Shown one piece after another: positions 44,340-54,627 of a stretch of 64,000 nt of DNA (its first letter is position 1; the number at the start of each line of letters is the position of its first letter). The notes beneath the pieces are model-generated. The model was given only the letters and a program-made list of their open reading frames with translations. It was not told where the DNA came from and did not search any database. The DNA is taken from positions 5,139,001 to 5,203,000 of the forward strand of contig NZ_OBMJ01000001.1 of NCBI RefSeq assembly GCF_900199205.1. Direction: 5' to 3'. Position numbers and translations under genes: made by a program. The stretch comes from Streptomyces sp. 1331.2. Its GTDB lineage: Bacteria > Actinomycetota > Actinomycetes > Streptomycetales > Streptomycetaceae.

Positions 44340-44481
44340 CGCTTGCTCCTCCATTCGCCGTCGCTTCCGATGCTGCCACCCGGACGGCCCCGGGGCACCA
44401 CCCCCGCGCCGGGAACCGTGAACGGTCGCCGCCGTGCGGGCCGTACCCGGAACTGCGGGCAGGATCACCCCGGGCGGGCCG

Positions 44482-44510
44482 TTCCTGCCGTAGGACCCGG
44501 GCCTTACACT
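44482..44510 (+). promoter_or_regulatory. hrcA promoter (-35 TTCCTG, -10 TACACT)
   Basis: TTCCTG (44482-44487) and TACACT (44505-44510) with a 17-base spacer fit a HrdB-type promoter. The predicted transcript starts near 44517, so CIRCE falls at its 5' end. Confidence 0.65.
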
Positions 44511-44523
44511 GGCAGGTACGGTT

Positions 44524-44550
44524 CTGGCACTCGTGTGTTCAGAGTGCCAA
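44524..44550 (+). promoter_or_regulatory. CIRCE operator
   Basis: CTGGCACTC-N9-GAGTGCCAA, a CIRCE-type dyad close to the consensus TTAGCACTC-N9-GAGTGCTAA with the exact 9-base spacer. HrcA binds it and represses heat-shock genes. It sits between the promoter and hrcA, giving autoregulation of hrcA-dnaJ. Confidence 0.92.
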
Positions 44551-44634
44551 GACCGGGGCCTCCCGGGGGCGGCCCGTGGCAGTACTGCAGGGACACACAG
44601 ACGGACAACGTGCGAAGACGGAGGTGCGTGCCCC

Positions 44635-45669
44635 ATGGCCGGAGAGGTCCGCCAGCTGGACGACCGCAAGCTCGCGGTGCTTCGCGCGATCGTGCAGGAC
44701 TACGTGGGCACCGAGGAGCCGGTCGGCTCCAAGGCCCTGGTGGAGCGGCACAACCTCGGGGTCTCGCCGGCGACCGTCCGCAACGACATGGCGGCGCTGG
44801 AGGAGGAGGGCTACATCCACCAGCCGCACACCAGCGCCGGGCGGATCCCGACCGACAAGGGGTACCGCCTCTTCGTCGACAAGCTCGCCGAGGTCAAGCC
44901 GATGAGCGCCCCCGAGCGCCGGGCGATCCGGCACTTCCTGGACGGCGCGGTCGACCTGGACGACGTGGTCGCGCGCACCGTGCGGCTGCTCGCCCAGCTG
45001 ACCCGCCAGGTCGCGGTGGTGCAGTACCCGTCGCTGTCGCGCTCCACCGTCCGGCACATCGAGCTGGTGGCGCTGGCCCCGGCGAAGGTGATGCTGGTGC
45101 TGATCACCAACACCGGCCGGGTCGAGCAGCGGATGGTCGACTGCCCGGGCCCGGTCGGCGAGACGGTCCTGGCGGACCTGCGGGCCAGGATCAACACCAG
45201 AGCCGCCGGACGGCGCCTCCCGGAGGTCCCCGGGCTGCTGGAGGAACTTCCGGCGATGTTCGAGCAGGCCGACCGGCCGACCGTCAGCACGGTCCTGGCG
45301 ACGCTGTTCGAAACGCTCGCGGAACAGAACGAGGAGCGGATCATGCTGGCCGGGACGGCCAACCTGACCCGCTTCGGCCACGACTTCCCGCTCACCATCC
45401 AGCCGGTGCTGGAGGCTCTGGAGGAGCAGGTCGTCCTGCTCCGCCTCCTGGGTGAGACCACGGACGCCGCGATGACGGTCAGGATCGGCCGGGAGATCGC
45501 CTACGAGGGGTTGAATTCCACCTCGGTGGTGTCGGTCGGTTACGGTTCGGGCGACGAGAGCGTGGCCAAACTGGGTGTGATCGGTCCGACCCGGATGGAC
45601 TACCCGGGCACAATGGGGGCGGTGCGGGCGGTGGCACGGTACGTGGGCCAGATCCTGGCCGAGTCGTAG
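44635..45669 (+). CDS. hrcA: heat-inducible transcription repressor HrcA
   Basis: Protein of 344 residues from ATG 44635. N-terminal winged helix (KLAVLRAIVQDYVGTEEPVGSKALVERHNLGVSPATVRNDMAALEEEGYIHQPHTSAGRIPTDKGYR in the start), a GAF-like middle and the C-terminal end GVIGPTRMDYPGTMGAVRAVARY are all family features. It represses class I heat-shock genes through CIRCE; activity depends on GroEL. Only the dnaJ gene follows here. Confidence 0.97.
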   Translation: MAGEVRQLDDRKLAVLRAIVQDYVGTEEPVGSKALVERHNLGVSPATVRNDMAALEEEGYIHQPHTSAGRIPTDKGYRLFVDKLAEVKPMSAPERRAIRHFLDGAVDLDDVVARTVRLLAQLTRQVAVVQYPSLSRSTVRHIELVALAPAKVMLVLITNTGRVEQRMVDCPGPVGETVLADLRARINTRAAGRRLPEVPGLLEELPAMFEQADRPTVSTVLATLFETLAEQNEERIMLAGTANLTRFGHDFPLTIQPVLEALEEQVVLLRLLGETTDAAMTVRIGREIAYEGLNSTSVVSVGYGSGDESVAKLGVIGPTRMDYPGTMGAVRAVARYVGQILAES

Positions 45670-45677
45670 CAAGGGCC

Positions 45678-45696
45678 GCCGTTAAAAATTAACGGC
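45678..45696. promoter_or_regulatory. AT-containing dyad between hrcA and dnaJ
   Basis: GCCGTTAA-aaa-TTAACGGC forms a perfect 8-bp stem. Its AT content is unusual for the surroundings. It may be a processing or regulatory hairpin in the hrcA-dnaJ mRNA or an operator. Confidence 0.5.
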
Positions 45697-45744
45697 CGGC
45701 GACCAGTCGCAGCACTACTACAGGCGGAACAAGCGGAGCATTTG

Positions 45745-46887
45745 GTGGCCACGGACTACTACGCGGTACTCGGCGTCCGACGGGATGCGGGGCAGGACGA
45801 GATCAAGAAGGCGTTCCGGCGCCTGGCACGCGAACTGCACCCGGACGTCAACCCGGACCCGAAGACGCAGGAGCGGTTCAAGGAGATCAACGCCGCCTAC
45901 GAGGTGCTCTCCGACCCGCAGAAGCGCCAGGTCTACGACCTCGGCGGGGACCCGCTGTCGCCGAGCGGCGGCGGTGGCGCGGGCGGGTTCGGCGCCGGCG
46001 CGGCGGGCTTCGGCTTCTCCGACATCATGGACGCCTTCTTCGGCGCCGCGGCCGGCCAGCGCGGCCCGCGCTCGCGCACCCGCCGCGGGCAGGACGCCAT
46101 GATCCGGCTGGAGATCACCCTGGAGGAGGCCGCCTTCGGCACCACCAAGGAACTCCAGGTCGACACCGCCGTCACCTGCACCACCTGCAGCGGCGAGGGC
46201 GCGGCCCCCGGCACCTCCGCGCAGACCTGCGACATGTGCCGCGGCAAGGGCGAGGTCTCCCAGGTCACCCGGTCCTTCCTGGGCCAGGTCATGACCTCCC
46301 GCCCCTGCCCGCAGTGCCAGGGCTTCGGCACCGTCGTGCCGACCCCGTGCCCGGAGTGCGCCGGCGACGGCCGGGTCCGCGCCCGCCGCACCCTGACCGT
46401 CAAGATCCCGGCCGGTGTCGACAACGGCACCCGGATCCAGCTGGCCGGCGAGGGCGAGGTCGGCCCCGGCGGCGGCCCGGCCGGCGACCTGTACGTCGAG
46501 ATCGCCGAGACCACCCACAGCATCTTCCAGCGGCGCGGGGACGACCTGCACTGCACCGTCACCATCCCGATGACGGCGGCCTCGCTCGGCACCCAGGTGC
46601 CGCTGCAGACCCTGGACGGCCTGGAGGAGGTCGACATCCGGCCCGGCACCCAGTCCGGCCAGTCGATCCCGCTGCACGGCCGGGGCATCACCCACCTGCG
46701 CGGGGGCGGCCGGGGCGACCTGATAGTGCACGTCGAGGTGAAGACGCCCACCAAGCTCGACCCCGAGCAGGAGGAGCTGCTGCGCCGCCTGGCGGTGCTG
46801 CGCGGCGAGGAGCGGCCGTCCGGCCAGTTCGCGCCGGGCCAGCAGGGCCTGTTCTCCCGGCTGAAGGACGCCTTCAACGGCCGGTAG
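45745..46887 (+). CDS. dnaJ: chaperone DnaJ
   Basis: Protein of 380 residues from GTG 45745, with GGAG 6 bases upstream. J domain with HPD at 32-34, a Gly/Phe-rich linker, four zinc-finger CxxCxGxG repeats (CTTCSGEG, CDMCRGKG, CPQCQGFG, CPECAGDG) and the C-terminal substrate domain. It stimulates DnaK ATPase and presents clients. This is the hrcA-linked copy (dnaJ2 of streptomycetes); the dnaK-grpE-linked copy is not in this window. Confidence 0.97.
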   Translation: MATDYYAVLGVRRDAGQDEIKKAFRRLARELHPDVNPDPKTQERFKEINAAYEVLSDPQKRQVYDLGGDPLSPSGGGGAGGFGAGAAGFGFSDIMDAFFGAAAGQRGPRSRTRRGQDAMIRLEITLEEAAFGTTKELQVDTAVTCTTCSGEGAAPGTSAQTCDMCRGKGEVSQVTRSFLGQVMTSRPCPQCQGFGTVVPTPCPECAGDGRVRARRTLTVKIPAGVDNGTRIQLAGEGEVGPGGGPAGDLYVEIAETTHSIFQRRGDDLHCTVTIPMTAASLGTQVPLQTLDGLEEVDIRPGTQSGQSIPLHGRGITHLRGGGRGDLIVHVEVKTPTKLDPEQEELLRRLAVLRGEERPSGQFAPGQQGLFSRLKDAFNGR

Positions 46888-46897
46888 CCGTCCCGGG

Positions 46898-46926
46898 AGG
46901 GGTGCCGAGGCTTCCTCGGCACCCCT
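46898..46926 (+). terminator. terminator after dnaJ
   Basis: AGGGGTGCCGAGG and CCTCGGCACCCCT form a perfect 13-bp stem with a 3-base loop, followed by a few T. Confidence 0.85.
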
Positions 46927-46965
46927 TTCGCGTTCCCGTTCCGCCCCCTTTCCGGAGGTTCCCGC

Positions 46966-47715
46966 ATGACCGCGCCCGTCTTCGTCGTCGAGACCGAGCG
47001 GATCGCCGCCGCCGCGCCCGGGGCCGTGGTGCGCCTGGACGGCCCGGAGGGGCGGCACGCGGCCGCGGTGAAGCGGCTGGAGCCCGGCGAGGCGGTGACC
47101 CTGGCCGACGGGCTGGGGCTCGGCGTGGACGGGACGGTCGCCGAGGTGTTCGGCAAGGACGCGATCGAGGTGAGCGTCACCGCCGTGCGCCGGGAGCCGG
47201 AGCCGGCGCCGCGGATCGTCGTCGTCCAGGCGCTGCCCAAGGGCGACCGCGGCGAGCTGGCCGTGGAGACCATGACCGAGGTCGGCGTGGACGTGGTGAT
47301 CCCGTGGGCGGCCTCGCGGTGCATCACCCAGTGGAAGGGCGAGCGCGGCGCCAAGGCGCTCGCCAAGTGGCGGGCCACCGCCCGGGAGGCGGGCAAGCAG
47401 TCCCGCCGGCTGCGCTTCCCCGAGGTCCGCGACCCGATGACCACCCGGCAGCTGGCGCCCGTGCTGGCGGGGGCCGCGTTCGCCGCCGTGCTGCACGAGG
47501 AGGGCGCCGAGCCGCTGGCGTCGGCCGCGCTGCCGCCGGCCGGCGACCTCGTGCTGGTGGTCGGCCCCGAGGGCGGGGTCTCCCCGGAGGAGCTGGCCGC
47601 CTTCGCCGAGGCGGGCGCGAAGCCGTACCGGCTGGGCCCCTCGGTGCTGCGCACCTCCACCGCCGGGGTGGCCGCCGGCGCGCTGCTGCTGGGGCGCACC
47701 GGCCGCTGGTCGTAG
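46966..47715 (+). CDS. rsmE: 16S rRNA (uracil-1498-N3)-methyltransferase
   Basis: Protein of 249 residues. An N-terminal PUA-like part (RHAAAVKRLEPGEAVTLADG) and a SPOUT domain with the C-terminal knot GDLVLVVGPEGGVSPEELAAF...RLGPSVLRTSTA identify RsmE, which methylates U1498 in the decoding centre. It lies after dnaJ in the usual hrcA-dnaJ-rsmE order, though separated by a terminator, so it has its own promoter or reads through weakly. Confidence 0.96.
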   Translation: MTAPVFVVETERIAAAAPGAVVRLDGPEGRHAAAVKRLEPGEAVTLADGLGLGVDGTVAEVFGKDAIEVSVTAVRREPEPAPRIVVVQALPKGDRGELAVETMTEVGVDVVIPWAASRCITQWKGERGAKALAKWRATAREAGKQSRRLRFPEVRDPMTTRQLAPVLAGAAFAAVLHEEGAEPLASAALPPAGDLVLVVGPEGGVSPEELAAFAEAGAKPYRLGPSVLRTSTAGVAAGALLLGRTGRWS

Positions 47716-47826
47716 GTTCCCGGCCCGTACTACGGGCCCGCGGCACCGTCCAGCGGGCACGCCCGGGGGTGGCGACTCTGCCGAAAAGCCGGGCGGCTCG
47801 TGCGCGCACGTGCCTACGCTGGCCGC

Positions 47827-50800
47827 GTGACGGACACCCTCAGCACCTCTGCGGGCGCCTACCTGCGCCATCCCCATCTGCACGGCGACCTGGTCACCTT
47901 CGTCGCCGAGAACGACATCTGGCTCGCCCCGCTGGAGGGCGGCCGGGCCTGGCGGCTGACGGCCGATCACCTGCCGGTCCGCGACCCCAGGTTCTCCCCG
48001 GACGGGCGGCACATCGCCTTCACCTCCACCCGGGACGGCGCGCCCGAGGTGCACGTGGTGCCGGTGGACGGCGGGCCCTCGCGCCGGCTCACCCACTGGG
48101 GCAGCGGCCAGACCCGGGTGCAGGGCTGGACGGCCGACGGCCGCCCGATCGCCACCACCGCCGCCGGCCAGGCCACCCTGCGCCGCACCTGGGCGCAGGC
48201 CGTGCCGCTGGACGGCGGCGAGCCGGTGCGGCTGCCGTACGGGCCGATCGGCGGGATCGCCGCGGAGCCGGGCGGCGACCGCGTGCTGCTGGCCAGTGCC
48301 GCGATCCGCGAGCCGGCCTGGTGGAAGCGCTACCGGGGCGGCCGGGCGGGCAAGCTGTGGATCGGCCGGGACGAGTTCACCCGGATCCACGAGGACCTGG
48401 ACGGCCAGCTGTCCTCGCCGCTGTGGGCTGCCGGTCCCGACGGCGGGCAGGGCGGCCGGATCGCGTTCCTGTCCGACCACGAGGGCGTCGGCGAGCTGTG
48501 GTCCAGCCTCCCCGACGGCTCCGACCTGCGCCGCCACACCGCCGACCCGGACGGCTTCTACGCCCGCGACGCCACCACCGACGGCACCCGGGTGGTGTTC
48601 CACCGGGCCGGCGACCTGTGGCTGCTGGAGAGCCTGGCCGAGGGCACCGAGGCGCGCCGCCTGGACGTCCGGCTGGCCGGCCCGCGCAGCGGCCGCCGCC
48701 CCCGCCCGGTGCCCGCCGCGCACTGGCTGGAGTCCGTCGCCCCCGACCGCACCGGCCGGGCCAGCGCCGTCGTGGTGCGCGGCAGCGTGCACTGGCTGAC
48801 CCACCGCGAGGGCCCGGCCCGGGTGCTGGACGAGACGCCGGGCGTGCGCGGGCGCCTGGCCCGGGTGGTGCCGGGCGAGGACGGCGCCCAGGGCGTGCTC
48901 TGGGTCTCCGACGCCGAGGGCGAGGACGCGCTGGAGTACGCCCCCGCCGTGCACGGCGCCGAGCGCCGCCGGCTGGCCGCCGGGCAGCTCGGCCGGGTCA
49001 ACGTGCTGACCGTCTCCCCGGACGGCAAGCAGGCCGCGCTCGGCGTGCACGACGGCCGGGTGCTGCTGGTGACGCTCGCCGACGGCACCGTGCACGAGCT
49101 GGACCGCAGCACCGACGGCCAGGTCAGCGGGCTGGTGTTCAGCCCGGACTCGGCCTGGCTGGCCTGGTCGCGCCCGGTGCCGGGGCTGGGCCCGTACTCG
49201 CTGCGCCAGATCGTGCTGGCCAACCTGGCCACCCGGACGGTGAGCGAGGCCACCCAGCAGCGCTTCATCGACACCTCGCCGGCCTTCACCGCGGACGGCC
49301 GCTACCTGGCGTTCCTGTCGGTGCGCAACTTCGACCCGGTCTACGACTCGCACGTCTTCGACCTGTCCTTCCCCAACGGCTGCCGCCCGTACCTGATCAC
49401 GCTGGCCGCCGACACGCCGTCCCCGTTCGGGCCGCAGCGGGCCGGGCGCGCGCTCGGCGGGGAGGAGGACGAGCCGCGGGCCAAGAAGGCGGACGGCGAG
49501 GAGGGCGGCGAGGCCGCACCGGTGACCAGGGTGGACCTGGATGGCATCGCCGACCGGATCATCCCGTTCCCGGTCGAGGGCGGCCTGTTCGGCACCCTGC
49601 GGGCCGCCAAGGACGGCGTGCTGTGGACCAGGGCCCCGCTGCTGGGCGAACTCGGCGACGAGGCCGCCTCGTTGGAGGACGAGCGGCCCCGCCCGGTGCT
49701 GGAGCGCTTCGACCTGAAGAAGCGCCGGGTCGAGCAACTGGTGCACGACATCGACGGCTTCGCGGTCAGCGGGGACGGCAGCCGGGTCGCCGTGCTGGAC
49801 GAGGGCGAGCTGCGGATCGTCCCGGCCGACCACAAGGCGGGCGGCGAGGACGACGAGACCGCCGTCGACCTCGCCCGGCTGCGGGTCACCGTCGACCCGG
49901 CCGCCGAGTGGCGGCAGATGTACGCCGAGAACGGCCGGCTGATGCGCGACAACTTCTGGCGCCCCGACCTCTCCGGCGTCGACTGGGCCGGCGTCCTGGA
50001 GCGCTACCAGCCGCTGGTGGAGCGGGTCGGCTCGCACGACGACCTGATCGACCTGCTCTGGGAGGTGCACGGCGAACTCGGCACCTCGCACGCCTACGTG
50101 GTCCCGTACGGCTCGCACACCGAGCCCGCCCGGCGCCAGGGCCTGCTCGGCGCGGACCTGGTGAAGGACGGCGGGCAGTGGCGGATCGCCCGGATCCTGC
50201 CCGGCGAGTCCTCCGACCCGCGGGCCCGCTCGCCGCTGGCCGCGCCCGGGGCGGCGATCCGCCCCGGCGACGCGATCCTGGCGGTCAACGGCCGCCCGGT
50301 GGACCCGGTCACCGGCCCGGCCCCGCTGCTGGCCGGCACCGCCGGGCAGCCGGTCGAGCTGACCGTGGCCGGCAAGGACGGCACCGACCAGCGCCACCCG
50401 GTGGTCGTCCCGCTCGCCGACGACGAGGCGCTGCGCTACCACGACTGGGTGGCCGGGCGCCGGGCCGCGGTGCGCGAGCTCTCCGGCGGGCGGCTCGGCT
50501 ACCTGCACGTCCCCGACATGCAGACCACCGGCTGGGCCCAGATCCACCGCGACCTGCGCTCGGAGATGGCCAAGGAGGGCGTGATCGTCGACATCCGGGA
50601 GAACCGCGGCGGCCACACCTCGCAGCTGGTCATCGAGAAGCTCGCCCGCCGGATCGTCGGCTGGAACGTCAGCCGGGACACCGACAGCCCCGTCCCGTAC
50701 CCGGGTGACGCCCCGCGCGGGCCGATCGTCGCGCTCGCCGACCAGGACTCCGGCTCGGACGGCGACATCGTCAACGCCGCCATCCAGGCGCTGGGGATCG

Positions 50801-51084
50801 GCCCGGTGGTCGGCACCCGCACCTGGGGCGGGGTGATCGGCATCGACAGCCGCTACCGGCTGGTCGACGGCACCCTGGTCACCCAGCCCAAGTACGCGTT
50901 CTGGCTGGAGAACTACGGCTGGGGCGTGGAGAACCACGGCGTCGACCCGGACGTCGAGGTGCCGATCGCCCCGCACCAGTGGGCGGCCGGCGAGGACCCG
51001 CAGCTCGCCGAGGGCGTCCGGCTCGCCCTGGCCGCCCTCGCCACCACCCCGGCCCGCACGGCGCCGCCGATGCCCTGGGAGTAG
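47827..51084 (+). CDS. tricorn-like S41 peptidase
   Basis: Protein of 1085 residues from GTG 47827. Two beta-propeller blocks (about 20-330 with repeated PRFSPDGRHIAFTS-type blades, and about 370-560), a PDZ-like domain (about 780-860) and the tail-specific protease core (about 880-1085; LGYLHVPDMQTTGWAQIHRDL, DIRENRGGHTSQL, and DSGSDGDIVN with the nucleophilic Ser). This is the layout of Tricorn, a cytoplasmic protease that trims peptides from the proteasome, which streptomycetes have. It stands alone with its own strong terminator. Confidence 0.93.
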   Translation: MTDTLSTSAGAYLRHPHLHGDLVTFVAENDIWLAPLEGGRAWRLTADHLPVRDPRFSPDGRHIAFTSTRDGAPEVHVVPVDGGPSRRLTHWGSGQTRVQGWTADGRPIATTAAGQATLRRTWAQAVPLDGGEPVRLPYGPIGGIAAEPGGDRVLLASAAIREPAWWKRYRGGRAGKLWIGRDEFTRIHEDLDGQLSSPLWAAGPDGGQGGRIAFLSDHEGVGELWSSLPDGSDLRRHTADPDGFYARDATTDGTRVVFHRAGDLWLLESLAEGTEARRLDVRLAGPRSGRRPRPVPAAHWLESVAPDRTGRASAVVVRGSVHWLTHREGPARVLDETPGVRGRLARVVPGEDGAQGVLWVSDAEGEDALEYAPAVHGAERRRLAAGQLGRVNVLTVSPDGKQAALGVHDGRVLLVTLADGTVHELDRSTDGQVSGLVFSPDSAWLAWSRPVPGLGPYSLRQIVLANLATRTVSEATQQRFIDTSPAFTADGRYLAFLSVRNFDPVYDSHVFDLSFPNGCRPYLITLAADTPSPFGPQRAGRALGGEEDEPRAKKADGEEGGEAAPVTRVDLDGIADRIIPFPVEGGLFGTLRAAKDGVLWTRAPLLGELGDEAASLEDERPRPVLERFDLKKRRVEQLVHDIDGFAVSGDGSRVAVLDEGELRIVPADHKAGGEDDETAVDLARLRVTVDPAAEWRQMYAENGRLMRDNFWRPDLSGVDWAGVLERYQPLVERVGSHDDLIDLLWEVHGELGTSHAYVVPYGSHTEPARRQGLLGADLVKDGGQWRIARILPGESSDPRARSPLAAPGAAIRPGDAILAVNGRPVDPVTGPAPLLAGTAGQPVELTVAGKDGTDQRHPVVVPLADDEALRYHDWVAGRRAAVRELSGGRLGYLHVPDMQTTGWAQIHRDLRSEMAKEGVIVDIRENRGGHTSQLVIEKLARRIVGWNVSRDTDSPVPYPGDAPRGPIVALADQDSGSDGDIVNAAIQALGIGPVVGTRTWGGVIGIDSRYRLVDGTLVTQPKYAFWLENYGWGVENHGVDPDVEVPIAPHQWAAGEDPQLAEGVRLALAALATTPARTAPPMPWE

Positions 51085-51127
51085 CCGGGACAAGGTCAGA
51101 GCGCCCCGGAGGCGAGCGGGCGAGTCA

Positions 51128-51164
51128 CAGCGCAGGAAGTCGGACGGGCCGACTTCCTGCGCTG
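51128..51164 (+). terminator. terminator after tricorn-like gene
   Basis: CAGCGCAGGAAGTCGG and CCGACTTCCTGCGCTG form a perfect 16-bp stem with a 5-base loop. Confidence 0.85.
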
Positions 51165-51219
51165 CGGCGTGGGTAGGATGCGGGGCTGTTTCTTGATCCA
51201 CAGCTCTCGGGGGAATCAG

Positions 51220-51909
51220 ATGGCGCAGGGCTACCCGCCGCCGCAGTACGGCCAGAACCCTTACGCACAGCCGCAGCCGTACCCGCCCTACCAGCAGCAA
51301 CCGCAGCCCCACCCGCCGCAGTACCAGCAGCCGCCGCAGGGTTACGCGCCGCCGCCGCAGCCGTACCCGCAGCAGCCGTACGGCCAGCCGCAGCCGTACC
51401 CGAACCCCTACCCGCAGCAGCCGCGGCCCGCCGCGGCGCTGCCGCCCTGCCCGAAGGAGGCGGGCGGCGGGCGGCGGTTCCTGGCGATCGTGCTCGACTT
51501 CGCCTTCGCGGTCGGCCTCGGCTTCGTCGCCGCCAACGCCGCGAGCCGGCCGAAGGTCAAGCACGTGGCCGGCCACGCCGTCCAGACCGGCGGCCCGGCC
51601 GTGCCGTACTTCGTGGCGCTGCTCGTCGTGGGCCTGCTCGCGTCCTTCCTCAACCAGGTCGTGCTCGCCCGGCTGGTCGGATTCAGCGTCGGCAAGGGGA
51701 TCCTGGCGATGCGGGTGGTGCGCACCAAGCGGGTGATGCGCCCGAACACCTGGCGGCTCACCAGGCGCTGGCTGCTCGGCTTCGTCTTCCTCGCGGTGGC
51801 GTTTCTCTCCGAGGACTTCGACCTGGACGACGGCGACGTCGTCGGCATGCGCGCGGTGCGCTGGAAGCACCTGCGGGAGTACCAGCAGGCCGTGGCCGGG
51901 CTCGGCTAG
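51220..51909 (+). CDS. RDD family membrane protein with Pro/Gln-rich head
   Basis: Protein of 229 residues from ATG 51220. The first 85 residues are a Pro/Gln/Tyr repeat region (YPPPQYGQNPYAQPQPYPPY...). The rest holds an RDD-type domain with three membrane segments (RRFLAIVLDFAFAVGLGFVAANA; VPYFVALLVVGLLASFLNQVVL; RWLLGFVFLAVAFL) and the KGILAMRVVR motif. The substrate or partner is unknown; Pro-rich heads of this kind often bind other membrane proteins. Confidence 0.82.
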   Translation: MAQGYPPPQYGQNPYAQPQPYPPYQQQPQPHPPQYQQPPQGYAPPPQPYPQQPYGQPQPYPNPYPQQPRPAAALPPCPKEAGGGRRFLAIVLDFAFAVGLGFVAANAASRPKVKHVAGHAVQTGGPAVPYFVALLVVGLLASFLNQVVLARLVGFSVGKGILAMRVVRTKRVMRPNTWRLTRRWLLGFVFLAVAFLSEDFDLDDGDVVGMRAVRWKHLREYQQAVAGLG

Positions 51910-51965
51910 GCTGCGCCCGTACGGCGCCAGCAACCAACGACCACGAACCGAACCGAGGAGACGTC

Positions 51966-52319
51966 ATGGCCGGCGAGCCGCAGCCCGACTGCCTGTTCTG
52001 CAAGATCGTGGCGGGCGAGATCCCGGCGACGGTGGTGCGCAAGACCGAGCGCATCCTCGCCTTCCGCGACATCGCCCCCAAGGCCCCCGTGCACGTCCTG
52101 GTCATCCCGCACGTGCACTACCCGAACGCGGCCGCGCTGGCCGCCGCCGAGCCGGAGATCGCCGGCGAGCTGCTCGCCGAGGCGGGCCGGGTGGCCGAGG
52201 ACGAGGGCCTGGCGGACTACCGGCTGATCTTCAACACCGGTGCGGGCGCCGGGCAGACGATCTTCCACGCGCACGTCCACGTGCTCGGCGGCACCCACAT
52301 GACCGAGAGCATGGTCTGA
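51966..52319 (+). CDS. HIT family nucleotide-binding protein
   Basis: Protein of 117 residues. DCLFCKIVAGEIP with a Cys pair at the start, HVLVIPHVHYPNA in the centre and the histidine triad H101-H103-H105 (HAHVHVLGG) mark a HINT/PKCI-type purine nucleoside phosphoramidase. The start at ATG 51966 and the length are normal. It precedes rnz by 6 bases and is probably co-transcribed with it. Confidence 0.95.
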   Translation: MAGEPQPDCLFCKIVAGEIPATVVRKTERILAFRDIAPKAPVHVLVIPHVHYPNAAALAAAEPEIAGELLAEAGRVAEDEGLADYRLIFNTGAGAGQTIFHAHVHVLGGTHMTESMV

Positions 52320-52325
52320 TCCCAG

Positions 52326-53249
52326 GTGTCCCAGCGCGAACTCGTCGTCCTCGGCACCGCCAGCCAGGTGCCCACCCGGCACCGCAACCACAACGGCTAC
52401 CTGCTGCGCTGGGACGGCGAGGGCCTGCTGTTCGACCCCGGCGAGGGCACCCAGCGCCAGATGCTGCACGCCGGGGTCACGGCCACCCAGATCACCCGGA
52501 TCGCGGTGACCCACTTCCACGGCGACCACTGCCTGGGCCTCGCCGGGGTGATCCAGCGGATCAACCTGGACCGCGTCCCCCACCCGGTGGACGTCTACTT
52601 CCCGGCCTCCGGCGAGGTCTACTTCGAGCGGCTGCGGCACGCCACCGCCTACCACGAGACGGCCGTGCTGCGGCCCCGGCCGATCGACGAGCCCGGCCCG
52701 CTGCCCGCGCCCGGCGCCCGCTTCGCGCTGGACGCGGTGCGCCTGGACCACCCCGTGGAGTCCTTCGGCTACCGGCTGTCCGAGCCGGACGGCCGCCGGC
52801 TGGTGCCCGGACGGCTCGCCGCGCTGGGCGTGTCCGGCCCGGCGGTGGGCCGGCTGCAGCACGAGGGCGCGATCGAGGTGGACGGCCGGAAGGTCACCCT
52901 GGACGAGGTGAGCGAGCCGCGGCCGGGCCAGAAGTTCGCCTTCGTGATGGACACCCGGCTCTGCGAGGGCGTGCACGCGCTGGCCGAGGGCACGGACCTG
53001 CTGGTGGTCGAGGCCACCTTCGCCGACGCCGACGCCCGGCTCGCCGAGGAGCACGGCCACCTCACCGCCGGGCAGGCCGCCAAGGTCGCCGCCGAGGCCG
53101 GGGTGCGCACCCTGGTGCTGACCCACTTCTCCCAGCGCTACCCGGACCTGGGCCAGCACCTGGCCGACGCCCGCAAGCACTTCGACGGGGAGCTGGTGCT
53201 CGCCGCCGACCTGGCCCGGGTGCCGGTTCCGGCCCGGCGCCTGCCGTGA
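52326..53249 (+). CDS. rnz: ribonuclease Z
   Basis: Protein of 307 residues from GTG 52326. The metallo-beta-lactamase core has H63, H65, D67 and H68 (THFHGDHCLG), with DPGEGTQRQM near 37 and TLVLTHFSQRY near the end. It trims tRNA 3' ends before CCA addition. The tRNA-Ala in this window lacks an encoded CCA, so it is a natural substrate. Six-base gap from the HIT gene. Confidence 0.96.
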   Translation: MSQRELVVLGTASQVPTRHRNHNGYLLRWDGEGLLFDPGEGTQRQMLHAGVTATQITRIAVTHFHGDHCLGLAGVIQRINLDRVPHPVDVYFPASGEVYFERLRHATAYHETAVLRPRPIDEPGPLPAPGARFALDAVRLDHPVESFGYRLSEPDGRRLVPGRLAALGVSGPAVGRLQHEGAIEVDGRKVTLDEVSEPRPGQKFAFVMDTRLCEGVHALAEGTDLLVVEATFADADARLAEEHGHLTAGQAAKVAAEAGVRTLVLTHFSQRYPDLGQHLADARKHFDGELVLAADLARVPVPARRLP

Positions 53250-53287
53250 CGGGCGGGCGCCGTGGCACCGGCCCGTCACGGCAGGCG
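53238..53287. terminator. terminator overlapping the rnz stop
   Basis: CGCCTGCCGTGACGGGC and GCCCGTCACGGCAGGCG form a perfect 17-bp stem; its left arm includes the rnz stop codon. Confidence 0.85.
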
Positions 53288-53470
53288 GCGTGGGGCCGGG
53301 GCGCGCGCGGACGAAAAAGGGCTCGCGCCGGCCACCGAACTGCCGCAGCATCGACGGGTGCGGCCCCGCCGCCCGCCGCGGCGATCACGCGCGCGGCGTA
53401 CCCTGGTGCCCCGGAGACCGAGCGGCACACGACACCACGGATGGGATGAGGCAGGCCCCAGCGCCGACCT

Positions 53471-54613
<1,143 letters not shown>

Positions 54614-54627
54614 GCACACAGCCCGTC

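Noticed and set aside
45718..51933. 2071-aa open frame on the - strand
   Set aside because: It is antisense to dnaJ, rsmE and the tricorn-like gene, all with clear motifs. Its composition (Leu/Val/Gly/Arg/His, no domains) is that of a GC-rich shadow frame.
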